A stretch of 64,000 nt of DNA from Camillea tinctor (lineage: Eukaryota > Ascomycota > Sordariomycetes > Xylariales > Xylariaceae): positions 917,664-981,663 of the forward strand of contig MU394051.1 in NCBI GenBank assembly GCA_022578605.1. Reading direction: 5' to 3'. Numbering within the stretch: the stretch's first letter is position 1; the number at the start of each line of letters is the position of its first letter. Both the position numbers and the translations under genes were made by a program. Under the pieces are notes generated by a model. That model saw only the letters and a list, made by a program, of their open reading frames with translations. It was not told the origin of the DNA and made no database searches. Shown piece by piece: positions 11,823 through 22,664 of the stretch.

Positions 11823-14426
11823 ATGGACTCAGAAGACGGGGAGTTGTTTGTTAAGGTATGGGATATCGAGTTTTGGCTTCTCTTTTTCCTCTTATATGTG
11901 TTTCGACTAACCCCTGGAAAGCAACTGGCTGTGTATGTGCGAACGCACGAAAAGGCGTTGGCCAACGCCTTGCAGCTTCGAAGACAGTCTGGCCCTCGGC
12001 ATGGCCCCAGCCAGAGTGTTTCTTCTATACAAATCCCACAATCACCGACAACTCTGCCCGAACGGCCTTCGACCTCCGCGTCTGCCTCGGGTACTCTAGC
12101 AGCAGCTTTGTCTCTGGGCAACTTGAGCTTTGCGTCCCACACCACTAAATCGGCAAGGTTGGCCTTGACACCGCACCACCTGTTCTATCTATTGTCTCGC
12201 TTTGAAGAGTTGGGAATAAATGTAGGCCCTATGAAGGTGCGCCTGGAAAACCTGCACGATACTTCGACCGCAGCCAATTATGTATCCTTCCTAAGCCCGT
12301 CTCAACGTACTAAAAGTCGAGGGTCCGATGCCGTCTCGATACGCTCCGTCTCCAGTATCCGAAGTGTCGTGTCTGGTATGTCGTCTCTATGGACTAGCTT
12401 CGGCATTGGGTCAAGTATATCTGCTGCTCGTAACGAGAGACAGAAGGCAGCTGCCCAGGCCGACCTCAAATACCTATATTCTTCATTTACCAAGATACCC
12501 TGCTTGCGGCTAGCCCCGGACTGGCGTGCAAAACTGATCCGTGGATATGAGGAGTTCCCCTTCGACTCTGCCGTACCTCTGTATGTTTTCAAGAACCTTC
12601 AGGCGTTGGAGATCAGCCATATCGATTTTAGACAGTTTTTCGGTTGGGATCGCTTGGCCGAACAGGTTCGATCTCTTACTGTGAAAGCTGCAAGCATTGA
12701 GGACCCTGCCGACATCCTCATTGATATCGTGTTAGATGACATGGACAAGAGGCGACGCCGGTCGGCAAAGGCCCAGACCTCGCCTACGGGTACTTATACC
12801 CACGGATCAAGCCCGAAACGAAGTCCCATAACCCCACACCCAGATATGCAGCGACCTAATCCTACCCCAGCATCCACAGATCGCCGGCACACAGTCATGG
12901 ACATCCATGTGGGTTCTATAGGTAATGAGTCAATTGAAAGCACATCGGCACATAGCAGCCGCCGGCCTTCAGTAGCTAGGATTGAAACCGAAGAGTCGGC
13001 TATAACGAGCAAGTCTGGACGGCCCCGGAGTCACTCTCCTGGACGCCCTGCCAGCTCCCGTCATCATTCGATAAACCCTCGGGGTTCCCATAAAGTCAAG
13101 CGTTCGGGCTCCGGCAGTTCGCACTCTAGCTTGTCTGATTCGTGGCACAACCCGAGAAACAGCGCGTCGAACTTGCTTGCTATGGGTATTCTCCCAGCAT
13201 CCAAATGGCGTTTCCTGAAGCATCTGAGCCTGGCAGATAATTCTTTGACGGTCATTCCAGCAGCCAGCCTTGCTCCCCTAGCCAACACCTTGAATTCTCT
13301 CGATCTCTCCTCGAACCTCTTCACTCAAATCCCTGACAGCTTAGCAACTCTCACAGCTCTTCGAGCCTTGAACCTTTCACATTGCATGATCGATTCACTA
13401 CATTCTCTCCTCCGCAATCCGCTACCAGCTATCAGTGCCCTGAATCTGCGTGCCAACCGTCTCCAGTCTATCGCTGGGATAGAGAAACTCTACCCACTAG
13501 AGAGGCTCGATTTACGGGATAATCGCTTAAGCGACCCCATGGAGTTAGCTCGCCTTACTGGAATCCCTGATATTCGTGAAATTTGGGTTGAGGGCAACCC
13601 CTTCACACGGACCCATCGGGATTATCGCATCACCATTTTCAATCTCTTCCGTCAGACACCTGGGTTTACCGATGACATTATTATTGATGCATCAGGCCCA
13701 ACGTACTCTGAGAGAAGATATCTAGTGGAGCGTGTGGCAGTACCAGCTGCTGTGCCTGTAGTGAAACCCCCTGTCCCAGAAATGCGTGCTGTGGATGTCA
13801 GTAAGCCGGCAGTCGTGCAGGACGCTCCAAGGGAGCCAGCAGTCTTACGCAAGGAACGGCCCTCACGTCCATCACCTAAGGCGGTGGCTAGCGAGAACAA
13901 CACTGCTTCTACAAAGCGTCGACGTACTCCTAAACGCAGGATCGTTGATCTAGCTACAAATGATCATCCCGCTGTACCGCCGCCCCAAGACATCTGTGCT
14001 GATGAAGTGTCGTCTGACACGACTGCGGCAGCTACTGGGTCCGAGGACAATTACTGTATATGCCAATCACCTGAAAGACCCGAGTTACCTACTAAGGTGC
14101 TATCAGAGACTATATCGTCTGTCACGCTCAATCCGCCAGAGGTACCACGTATTGATACCGCCATGGTTACTCCGCCTCCTGAAGTATTCTCAACCCAGGA
14201 AATTACAAAGCCTTGGGAAGAAGTCCAGGAGTGGACTCTCGGGGGCGATGCTTATAGACAAAAGATTGAAACACTGCGCAATAAGGTTGGTGATGGCTAT
14301 CTCAGTGTGCTCAATGAGGAGAGTTGGGAATCATCTCACCCGGCGTTCCTCGCTGCTGACTACAACCCAAACCCCTCACATCACCCCAGCCCACAAGCGA
14401 TCCATAGTGGTCGCACACTAGGTTAA
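11823..14426 (+). CDS. Leucine-rich repeat protein, uncharacterised (two exons)
   Basis: Exons 11823-11855 and 11922-14426 give an 845-residue protein. The start is the ATG at 11823 in a good context (AAAATGG). The 66 nt intron has a GTATGG donor, a CTAAC branch site and an AAAG acceptor; it is in frame and stop-free, so the open frame reads through it and appears to begin earlier at 11733. The N-terminal third is conserved-looking and helical. A basic, Ser/Pro-rich low-complexity linker covers about residues 270-430. About five leucine-rich repeats follow (roughly 440-590), with LxxLxLxxNxL patterns and an LRR-cap-like end (EIWVEGNPF, then FRQTPGF). The tail is acidic and Pro-rich. No membrane segment or catalytic motif is seen in the spliced protein. 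The layout resembles nischarin/STK11IP-type LRR scaffold proteins, but that is a loose inference. Function is unknown, probably protein-protein scaffolding. Confidence 0.85.
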   Translation: MDSEDGELFVKVWDIEFWLLFFLLYVFRLTPGKQLAVYVRTHEKALANALQLRRQSGPRHGPSQSVSSIQIPQSPTTLPERPSTSASASGTLAAALSLGNLSFASHTTKSARLALTPHHLFYLLSRFEELGINVGPMKVRLENLHDTSTAANYVSFLSPSQRTKSRGSDAVSIRSVSSIRSVVSGMSSLWTSFGIGSSISAARNERQKAAAQADLKYLYSSFTKIPCLRLAPDWRAKLIRGYEEFPFDSAVPLYVFKNLQALEISHIDFRQFFGWDRLAEQVRSLTVKAASIEDPADILIDIVLDDMDKRRRRSAKAQTSPTGTYTHGSSPKRSPITPHPDMQRPNPTPASTDRRHTVMDIHVGSIGNESIESTSAHSSRRPSVARIETEESAITSKSGRPRSHSPGRPASSRHHSINPRGSHKVKRSGSGSSHSSLSDSWHNPRNSASNLLAMGILPASKWRFLKHLSLADNSLTVIPAASLAPLANTLNSLDLSSNLFTQIPDSLATLTALRALNLSHCMIDSLHSLLRNPLPAISALNLRANRLQSIAGIEKLYPLERLDLRDNRLSDPMELARLTGIPDIREIWVEGNPFTRTHRDYRITIFNLFRQTPGFTDDIIIDASGPTYSERRYLVERVAVPAAVPVVKPPVPEMRAVDVSKPAVVQDAPREPAVLRKERPSRPSPKAVASENNTASTKRRRTPKRRIVDLATNDHPAVPPPQDICADEVSSDTTAAATGSEDNYCICQSPERPELPTKVLSETISSVTLNPPEVPRIDTAMVTPPPEVFSTQEITKPWEEVQEWTLGGDAYRQKIETLRNKVGDGYLSVLNEESWESSHPAFLAADYNPNPSHHPSPQAIHSGRTLG

Positions 14427-15922
14427 CCTCACACGAGTGCCCCAAGTCATTCCCATCTTGGCGGACATGTTGGTAGCGGCGCAGTGCACCTTATTGTGTT
14501 CGCGGATTCCCCGATATTACATCTCCCCTAATTGCATTGCGTCATTTTTATATGAGATCTCATGGAGCATAGCGTCTCGGCGTTGAAGGGAGGGGTAGTC
14601 GTCATTTTCTTTTTCGAATGGTTGCATTTGCATATGCATTTTCAAATATACTCCCAGGACTCTTCTATCGGCCGCAGAATTCTACATATGGGCCGAAAAG
14701 GCCGATTTTTCGCGAGTTGGTCACGACAGAGGATTGAATTCAAAGCACCTACACAGAAGGATATAACAAGGGGAGATAGGTAGACTCGGCAGACAGGAGT
14801 TGGAACTTTGTGGAGACAAAGGAGTAAACAACGTGGCGATATAACTTCTGTCTATTTGTCACTATGTTTCTTATTGTATCCCAGGCTTCCTGGATAGGCG
14901 TTCAGGTCCATTTGGCATTGCTTTTTTTTTTTCCGAATTCCCCGCGATGGCTTGTCTTTTCCTACATCTATATTACCCATCCTCTATTTCTATGCTTTTT
15001 TTTCGTGTTAATAGCATATGATTGACGACATGAAAGACGTAGGGCGTCATGTTTTCTCGTTTTTCTCTTACTGCATTTGCAAAGGTGGCCAAGGAGTGGC
15101 TCATATTTCGGAAACGGGTTTCTGAGAAGAAGGTCATTTCCATGGTTAATAAAAATGAAAAGGATGCATATCTGCGCTGTTCGACGTCGATTATCATTAT
15201 TTATTTCTTCTTATTTGTGAATATAATGAATGCTTTGAGATTAGTGACATGTAATTAATGGACCTTGAATTTCGAGTTTCCGACTTGGCTTCCCCAGCAT
15301 TGATTTAACGTTACCTGCTAACATATACGTGTTCATGCAACAGAACGAATATAGAATTCTGATAGACCAAAAAAAGTATTGGAAGCTCATTATAATTGTC
15401 GGCAGAACCATCTCTAGTCTACACCGGGAATGAGAATAAGAGTTGCTTTGGTAGGCACTTGCTATTTCCTATAGATAGTCTCATTTGCTTACCTGTAGTG
15501 CCTAACCTAGGGCAGTAAGGTTAAGTGAAAATACAAAGTAACCATCCCTAACATCTTCCGAGATCTAGATCCAGATCTTAAATAATAGCCCTTCTATGTA
15601 ACCTACATTGGTACCCATGGTTACCTCCTTGTTAAATAAATAAATAAAAATAAAAATAATAAAAAATAAATAAATAAAAATAAAAAAAGCTGGACCAGCA
15701 TCTAAGTAGGTTGCGAGCGACAATCTGCCCCCCATCCGTTAAGTTAGGTACACTTATAGCACGACCTCTAGCAGCGACAATACATATGATGTAAACCCCA
15801 GTATAAAGACTCCCTAAACAGGAAAGCGGGTCCTGTAATACGGGGAATAAGAGCCAATCAATACCCCGGCCGCTTAGAGCGGGATGAGTTCTCCCTTTTT
15901 TTCAACGATATACGTACAGGTA
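14427..15922. other. Intergenic region between LRR gene and transposon
   Basis: It contains the presumed 3' untranslated region of the LRR gene, several poly-T runs and an A-rich block of AAATA-type repeats at 15637-15688. No gene is supported. Confidence 0.6.
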
Positions 15923-16110
15923 CGGAGGTCCCTACCAAAAAACGTTGCCACCCCCCCCTGTCCACCTAAAGTCTTGGCATTTTGCCAACAGCTGTCACCC
16001 CATATCTCGGCCAGCCCCATTTTGCTGCGTTTTGCACTCAATTACATAACCAGAAAATATAAGAATACACATAGCATTAAATCATTTAGACATTAGGCGT
16101 CTACAACCTA
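15923..16110 (+). repeat. Left terminal inverted repeat of the transposon
   Basis: It starts CGGAGGTCCCTACC just after TA (15921-15922). It matches the reverse complement of 17752-17938 almost perfectly over the outer 130 bases, and in a diverged way to about 16110. It retains a normal base composition, including an eight-C run, unlike the A+T-rich interior. Confidence 0.88.
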
Positions 16111-16131
16111 TAGCTGCCTAAATGGAAATGC

Positions 16132-16157
16132 AAATGAATTGCATTTGCAATTCATTT
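16132..16157. repeat. Perfect 12-bp inverted repeat inside the transposon
   Basis: Arms AAATGAATTGCA (16132-16143) and TGCAATTCATTT (16146-16157) are perfectly complementary around a two-base spacer. The palindrome lies just inside the left terminal repeat and shares its AAATGC/AAATGA hexamer style with the array near the right end. Confidence 0.85.
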
Positions 16158-17649
16158 TATTTTATTGTAATTTATTTTATTTCAATTCATTTTATTTTAA
16201 TTTATTTTATATTTAAAATAAACAAACCTATTATAGCACCTAAAATCCATACTAAAATAGCTACTAAGGCTATTATCGTTGCCTTAAAGTCTCCTTTTTT
16301 CAATTATACCAATAAAAACATTTAAACGCTCTTTAAAGTCCTTTCTTGTACAATAAAAAATATATACAAAAAGGCTTACAAGCGTAGATTTAATCTACAA
16401 GCCCCCATATTTTTTATATAAGATAAATAAATGCAAAATGCCTTATAAACTAGCCGTTTTACTATTTAAAAGAAGTCTTTTTTAAAAAACGTATTAGTTA
16501 CTGTTTTTATAAATAAATATAGCCGTAAAAAGTCTTACAAAAAAATCGCAAAAAATATTTTAAGACTTAAAGCTTTAATATTTCTTATAACTATATAAAA
16601 GACTTTAAAGTCAGCTAGTTATAAAAAGCTAAAGCCCACAAAAAAGCTAAGACTTATAAAAAAAATAAAAAAACAACGGCTTTAATAGTATTTAAACTAT
16701 AAAAACTAAACTTTTAACGACTAAAAAAATGTGATATAAACCGATAAAACTATTGTTGTTTTATTTTATCGACAAGGAAGCTATCGTGTATAGAGGAAAT
16801 TTAATAAGGCCGTAACTTATAATTATATTTGCAAAAAATGGAAAAAATACTTAAAATTTATGTTTTAAGGCTCTTTTTTATATAAAAAAAAAGGGCTTTA
16901 CTACTATTGGTTTTTAAAAACAGCTAAAGCTTAAAAAGTAGCTAAAAAGAAAATCGATTTCTTTAACTAAGCATTAAAGCTAGCTGCAAAAGAAAAATAA
17001 GAAATAAAGACTAAAATAAATCGATTAAGTCTCTATAATAAGCTAAGAAAAAAACCAAAATAAAGATTTATTGCAAAAATTAAACGATTTATACGGAAAA
17101 AAAAAAGCATTAAAATCGACTAATATCGTTATAAAAAGAAAATATTAATATTAAAGCTTATTTCTTTTATAAAAAAGTATATAAAATTTCGTTTTAGCAC
17201 TATAGTTCAAAAAAACGGCGCCTTTAACTACTTTTATTAATTTTAACAACGTACATACGATTTTTTTAACGTTATGAAAATGCTATAGCTTAATAACTTT
17301 TTAAATTTAAACGCTATTAAGCCGTATTAATTCTATATAAAAAAATTAACTATAAAAAAAAAAGCTGCTAAAAATAAAATAAATGCTATACGGGCTTAAA
17401 AAAAGTGTTAAAAAGCTTTACTGCAAAACCTTATATAGCAATAAATCGAAAAAATTCTACATTATATATAAGAAATTATTAAGCTAAAAAATGAAAATAA
17501 TTATAAAAAAAAGAGAGTTATTAGGCTAAATGTGCCTTCAACATATTAATGTAAAAAAAAAGGTTAACTTTATAATAAAAACTTAATAAATTAAGTAAAT
17601 AAAGCAAATTAAGTACTTACTATTAAACTTATTATATTAGTTAATTAAA

Positions 17650-17712
17650 AATGCAAATGCAAATGCAAATGTAAATATAAATATAAATATAAATGTAAAT
17701 ATAAATGCATTT
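17650..17712. repeat. AAATGC/AAATAT hexamer array inside the right end of the transposon
   Basis: About ten tandem six-base units of the form AAATGC, AAATGT or AAATAT lie just inside the right terminal repeat. Units differ by C-to-T and G-to-A transitions. A similar but inverted A+T-rich hexamer pattern lies just inside the left terminal repeat (16133-16215), so these are probably subterminal repeats of the element. Confidence 0.8.
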
Positions 17713-17751
17713 TATTTAAATTCACTTTTAAGTTGCTAATTAAATATATAT

Positions 17752-17938
17752 GGGTTATAAACATTTAATATCGAAATGATTTGATGCTATATGTATTTCC
17801 ATATTTTTTGATGGTGTAATTAAGTGCAAAACGCAGCAAAATGGGGCTGGCCGAGATATGGGGTAACAGCTGTTGGCAAAATGCCAAGACTTCAGGTGGA
17901 CAGGGGGGGGTGGCAACGTTTTTTGGTAGGGACCTCCG
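17752..17938 (-). repeat. Right terminal inverted repeat of the transposon
   Basis: Read on the minus strand it begins CGGAGGTCCCTACC, directly followed on the plus strand by TA (17939-17940). It mirrors the left repeat at 15923-16110 with a few transition differences (for example AAAGTC on the left against GAAGTC here). Confidence 0.88.
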
Positions 17939-17940
17939 TA

Positions 17941-20900
17941 TACGTCTGGACCCTGGCCAGGGCAAATAAAGATTCGATACGTAGTGATTCGATGCACGCG
18001 CAATGTCTGTCAGTACATTAGGTAGGTAGGTTATGGTGTCGAACCTTACTGTATGTTGTTCTTGATACATCAATTCTAACCTAGTATCATGCCATGCGGA
18101 GGGAGGGGTTGTAAAAAGCGATGGGTACTTTAGGTATTGCTTTTTTTTCTTCTCCATATCCTCCTCCACCCCTCTCCCGATTATGCCATCCCACTTATTA
18201 GTCCCTAGGTACATGAAGATGTTATTCTTCGTCCACTGCATACATCCTCTAAGCTAGTAACTATATTTCCAGCCTCTTGGGGGAATCTCCTCCCCTTCCC
18301 TTCTGCTTGGGTACGTTTTCTTCTCCTCTCGGGTCTATCGGTATAAGGTGGGTACTGTGTGTCCGCTGTCGGTGTTAATATATTTTTGCTCTTACCGTGG
18401 TAACCGTCCTCCCCTCCTCCATGCCAACCTTGATGTAAGTGTAGGAGCGGGCGAAGTTACGTTAGTAAATTATTTGACTTTTCCTTTAGCCTAGGGTCTC
18501 TTTCAGCTCCGTTTCGCGGTTCTCCCGCGTCAGTCTAACATGTAAGAATAACGAGTGCTGAAACTATCTCCCATGTTGTAATTATCTAGGTAGGTGATAT
18601 CGTTGCTGCTTCATCCTCACTCTCCAGGTTATCCTACTACTATTTGTTCAAGTACAGGTGGGCTCTACTCATACAGTATCGTTCTAGCTATCGTTGTTTG
18701 CATTTATCCACCTGCTCCTCCCACCGACCCCTCCACCGCGCGATACGAATGCGGGAACAGTATTCCAAGCCCATGAACCCCCCGTTCCAAAGTCCCACCC
18801 TTCGGTGATCGTACGCTGTCCTATGCATAAGTGGTGTTGTGGGTTAAGCGGGGGATGGAGAACACCTGCAGAGCCAACTTTTCTTTTTACCTTTTACTCT
18901 GTGAATCTAGATCCCCATCGTCATCATAGTATTAATTTCATGCCAAGAGCCACTCGTGTTTTTTTTCCTCTCTCTCTCTCTTTATTCTCACCTCTCCTTT
19001 GCCTATTTCCGCCCATGACGGCTTGCGGTATCTGAGCTTTACCTTCAGGAAGGCTGGAAGCGGTGAGAAGATAAGAACTGGAAAGGAGGAAGACGGTGTG
19101 AGTTGGGAAACAACACAAAAAAGAAATCCAAAAGGCTCGTCCTTCTGTAAGAATATCCATTCCCTCAGGCTCTCTCTAATTCTTGGCAACGGCAAAAACA
19201 AGAACAAACAGGATATCTACCCAACCTAGCTAAACCACCCTTCCCCCCCATCTTTAGGTGTATATATGTGTGTATATGTGACAGCGCGACACCTCAAAGC
19301 CTAACTCGGCTAAGCCCTCAATGACGCCACGCACGAAAGCGAATCTGAAGGCTGGCATATGTGTAGGCTGAAGCTATCGTAACAAAACACGTGTCCCAGC
19401 GTCCGGGATGGGTATATTTTATTGGCTAGTTGGCCCTTCCGCTCGTTCAACCCTGTGTGTACCCTCCTCCCTCAAAACGTTGCGGTATACTCTTGCAATT
19501 TTGTTATCCGGTACGAGAGGGTCCGTTTATTATGTATGTCGTCCCTTTTTATATTCTTCCGGTTCTCTTAAATCCGTAGATTCAAGGCTTGTAGGTATGT
19601 ACGAAGGGTACCGAAAAATTGCTTCGGAATATGCTTGTTTTAGGATGGTGGTGGTGGTGGTGGGTTGTGGACACTATGGTCAAGGCTCAGTGTAGAAGTG
19701 GGTATATACATATCACTGGGCAAGTTAAGCTACAATAAGCTAGCCCATAAACGTCTGTCTTCGAGATTATTAAGCTGCCCGAAGCGTCTCGTGAGAAGAA
19801 TGAATCAGTATATAGAGGTTCCGTGGAAAAGGGGTCTGTTTTGGTTTAAAGTAGAATGTATTATGTCCAATATAAGTGAAGTGATCTTATTTATGAGTTG
19901 GTGCATTATCGCTGGGCAATGTCTTCAATGGTTTAGGTCAGAACCAACATGAATGATATTGCTGTCCTCGATATCCCTTCAATGCTTTGAGATAACCTAC
20001 TGTATTATGGTGAATATTCTCGCACTCTCCAAGTGAAGGCCCTAAGTTGGCAGTATTGTGAAATCTTTATAATCTATAGTATTTAGGCCTCCGCTTTATA
20101 AACATTGTTATATATGCCCTTCCTGCAAGTGCCACTTGCTGGTGGTTGATTTAGCTATTGTTCACGGTGTCATCCTCTTAGGGCCGATACTATGGGTATC
20201 TTCTCATGGTTCGCTGTTTTACATATCACTCAGTTCGAGACCCTTTATCAAAAGTCACACTATACAAAGATCAAATTATTAGGTTGGTATTTATTAATTC
20301 AAAGCACGTGTGAAGTACATCTCTAACCTAACCTAAGGGACTTCTGAGATGACGAGATGGGCCAGGAGAGAGTATGTAAAAGAAATGAAAATATCAAAAC
20401 AATCAAAATGCATCCCTCTATAGCACTATATATATAAATATATTACATATAACATATTTTCTAGCTAAGTTTTATGTTTCCCTTGTATATAATTTGAGGC
20501 TACGAGGCTACGATAAGTAAAGCTATTGCGGACACAGGATGCTTGGGCGTAGGGAGAGACAAGAGAGGCATTCGCGTTTTTATATATTGTATAGGGGGTC
20601 ACTGCATAAATAAAGGAGTCCATAACCTTAGTATCAAGTACGTAATGATGATCAGGAAACAAAATCAAATCTATAGCAGGAGGATGTCTGCTGCCTTATT
20701 GTAGTAATGTGTAAATCCGCCTTCCGGGTCTTAGGCGCCTGCACTTCGTTTCGCAGCCGAGGCCAAGCAGCCGTTGTCTTAAACGAAGCCGTCGAGAACC
20801 CCGGAATTTTTACCCATCTTACTTCGCACGATGCGGTACCATTACACGCCTACACCCTTCCACATTTGATTTTACAGCTTGCCCGCCCTAGCTTTACCGC

Positions 20901-21179
20901 TACCAGATGGCACTAATTTACCTTAAATTATGTAGTTGTGGTAAGTAATGCTATTAAGTTAAGAAGTTGTACGATGGGTGAAAAATGATCAGGAACCTGG
21001 AGAGGAAGTGGCTGGGCGGATAGGGGATGGGACTAAGTTAACGAGTTTCATATCAAACGCATTATCAAGGACATAAATGTAATAGAGATTCATCCATATA
21101 TATGATCACTCAGCAAGATAAAATAAATATACGTGTATCAAGTCCACAGCATCATGTGACAACTCCGTCTACTAGACCC
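17941..21179. other. Intergenic region, no supportable gene
   Basis: Short open frames only, none recognisable. The stretch holds pyrimidine tracts (18140-18180, 18960-19010), TAGGTAGGTAGG-type repeats near 18019, and A+T-rich sequence from 20040 to 21170. The 3' untranslated region of the minus-strand gene ending at 21180 probably lies at its right edge. Confidence 0.55.
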
Positions 21180-22664
21180 CTATTTTATACCAAATTGCGC
21201 CGAACTCATCAATTGCAGAACAGAACCCGCCAAACTCTGTGACCCCACTTGTCGTGAATGTGATAAAACCGGATACCCCCCGATTCTTGGTCGGTGTCTA
21301 CTTAAATCGATGTCGACATATGCTTCCGGGCTTCCTGGTATTAACGGCGGGAGCGGTGCCCTGAGGCTTTGATAAGCCCCCACAATCATTTTCACGATAG
21401 TGCGGACCTGTTCGTCACTGATCAACGCCCAGAATTGCCCTACGAGCTTAGATATATCAGATTGCCTCTCATCAGTGTCGACCACAATCACGATAAATTT
21501 GACCTGGCTCAGGAGCAGTATCAAGAGTCGCATCCAGTCCTCCACTGTCTTACAGCTCTCGAATAAACCGTGGTTGATTGGAGACCGCATGAATATGTCT
21601 CTATGTTGATAGATGATTTGTTGAGCTAGTGACTTAAAAACATCGATAGCCAATATAGGGTTCGTGTTCCGCCCAAAAGAACTCCCAAGGAACCAGATCA
21701 CCGGGGCCCCTGCTCTTTTGAGCTGCTCAACAATATCTAAAGCTAAATCTTGAATACCTTCACTCCGGATCGAGGAACCTTTAATCCTAACTAGTGATGA
21801 GGTGGGTTGAGAGATCCATTCTCGCAATTTTGGTATGCCTAGCATTGGGTAATAGGAGGCGGTTCCTCTACTTCGTCGTCGGTTTCGCATGATAGTTTTC
21901 ATTTGCAAAATCTTTCTCGGTTCGAAAGTTATACCGAGATATGAATCGACTTGCTCGGGAATGAACGGTATACTCAGCCTAGGTCCTGTGGACAATGCTG
22001 ATGCCGACATATTGGGCTTGTGCAATGAATCTGCATACGCCGGGAACATAGCCTTGTAGAGTTGCGTGACTTTCATGTCAACATCTTGGACAGTAATATG
22101 CATGTCGCGTGTCTCGGCGCGATGTGCTATGGCTGCTTGTTCATGCAATCTCCTTAGACTTTGGTCGATCTTTATCTTGATGTCCTCGAATTCCAGCGCC
22201 CACGAGCTCTGGATAGCCCTCAGAATCTTCCCTCGTACACTTTTAGTAACATCCTGATACCATTTTGTTGCTCTCATGCAGAACTCAAGGATCCCACAAT
22301 ACAATTCCGCGGCCGTATGTCGAAGGCGAGCAACTGGGTATAGATTGGTTGCTAGAAATTCGATGTCGCCTAAAGCGGGCAGAATTTCTAAGAGCGATTC
22401 TGCAATTTTTGTTGATAGTTTCTCATGATTTAATGTCGCTGTAAATATGAACCTCAAGCCACCCCAAATCAGAGCGGCGTACTCAGGGTGCGAAGAAACA
22501 AGAGTATCGATAACTTGGCTATAATCCATTATTCGAGAGCAAGTCTTAGTCCACAAAGTAGCGCCTTTTGCCACCTTTTTAGATCTTGCAGATTTCTTAT
22601 CTTCATAGAGAGCTTTTGCTTCGTTGAGAACAAGCAGGAGATCCTTGAATGTAGTTTCTTTCAA
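21180..22664 (-). CDS. DUF7708/STAND-like protein with degenerate NTPase region
   Basis: An open frame of 494 codons ends at 21180. The N-terminal part (about residues 1-200 of this frame) resembles the fungal DUF7708 domain found at the N-terminus of many fungal STAND/NLR-like proteins: a GGGWLLKETTFKDLL entry, then HPEYAALIWGGLRFIF and a long helical stretch. The second half is laid out like the start of a NACHT-type NTPase, but the P-loop position (about residue 291) reads VRIKGSSIRSEG, lacking the GKS/GKT lysine. The later IVIVVDTDE (about 390) looks like a weakened Walker B. No C-terminal ankyrin, WD or TPR repeats follow. The frame begins at a TTG codon, not a true start: the coding signal continues upstream in broken frames (see the next entry). 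In characterised fungal STAND proteins this architecture serves incompatibility or immunity; here function is unknown and the gene may be decaying. Confidence 0.62.
   Translation of the reverse strand: MKETTFKDLLLVLNEAKALYEDKKSARSKKVAKGATLWTKTCSRIMDYSQVIDTLVSSHPEYAALIWGGLRFIFTATLNHEKLSTKIAESLLEILPALGDIEFLATNLYPVARLRHTAAELYCGILEFCMRATKWYQDVTKSVRGKILRAIQSSWALEFEDIKIKIDQSLRRLHEQAAIAHRAETRDMHITVQDVDMKVTQLYKAMFPAYADSLHKPNMSASALSTGPRLSIPFIPEQVDSYLGITFEPRKILQMKTIMRNRRRSRGTASYYPMLGIPKLREWISQPTSSLVRIKGSSIRSEGIQDLALDIVEQLKRAGAPVIWFLGSSFGRNTNPILAIDVFKSLAQQIIYQHRDIFMRSPINHGLFESCKTVEDWMRLLILLLSQVKFIVIVVDTDERQSDISKLVGQFWALISDEQVRTIVKMIVGAYQSLRAPLPPLIPGSPEAYVDIDLSRHRPRIGGYPVLSHSRQVGSQSLAGSVLQLMSSAQFGIK

Larger units (their letters stand above)
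15923..17938. mobile_element. Decayed DNA transposon (Tc1/mariner-like by ends), RIP-like A+T-rich interior
   Basis: A 2016 bp unit is bounded by long terminal inverted repeats (about 185 bp each) that begin CGGAGGTCCCTACC and is flanked on both sides by TA, the target duplication typical of the Tc1/mariner/pogo superfamily. The interior (about 16110-17750) is extremely A+T-rich, full of TAA and TTA, with no open frame above about 67 codons. No transposase is readable. The differences I compared between the two terminal repeats are C/T or G/A transitions in the outer part, as expected for repeat-induced point mutation. Length and TA duplication fit fungal pogo/Fot1-like elements, but without a readable transposase the family is inference. 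The element is presumed immobile. Confidence 0.87.

Noticed and set aside
13960..14421. 153-codon plus-strand frame
   Set aside because: Alternate frame fully inside the LRR gene's second exon.
17765..18241. 158-codon minus-strand frame
   Set aside because: Runs through the right terminal inverted repeat of the transposon into flanking DNA; a chance frame (a similar one is seen at the left repeat).
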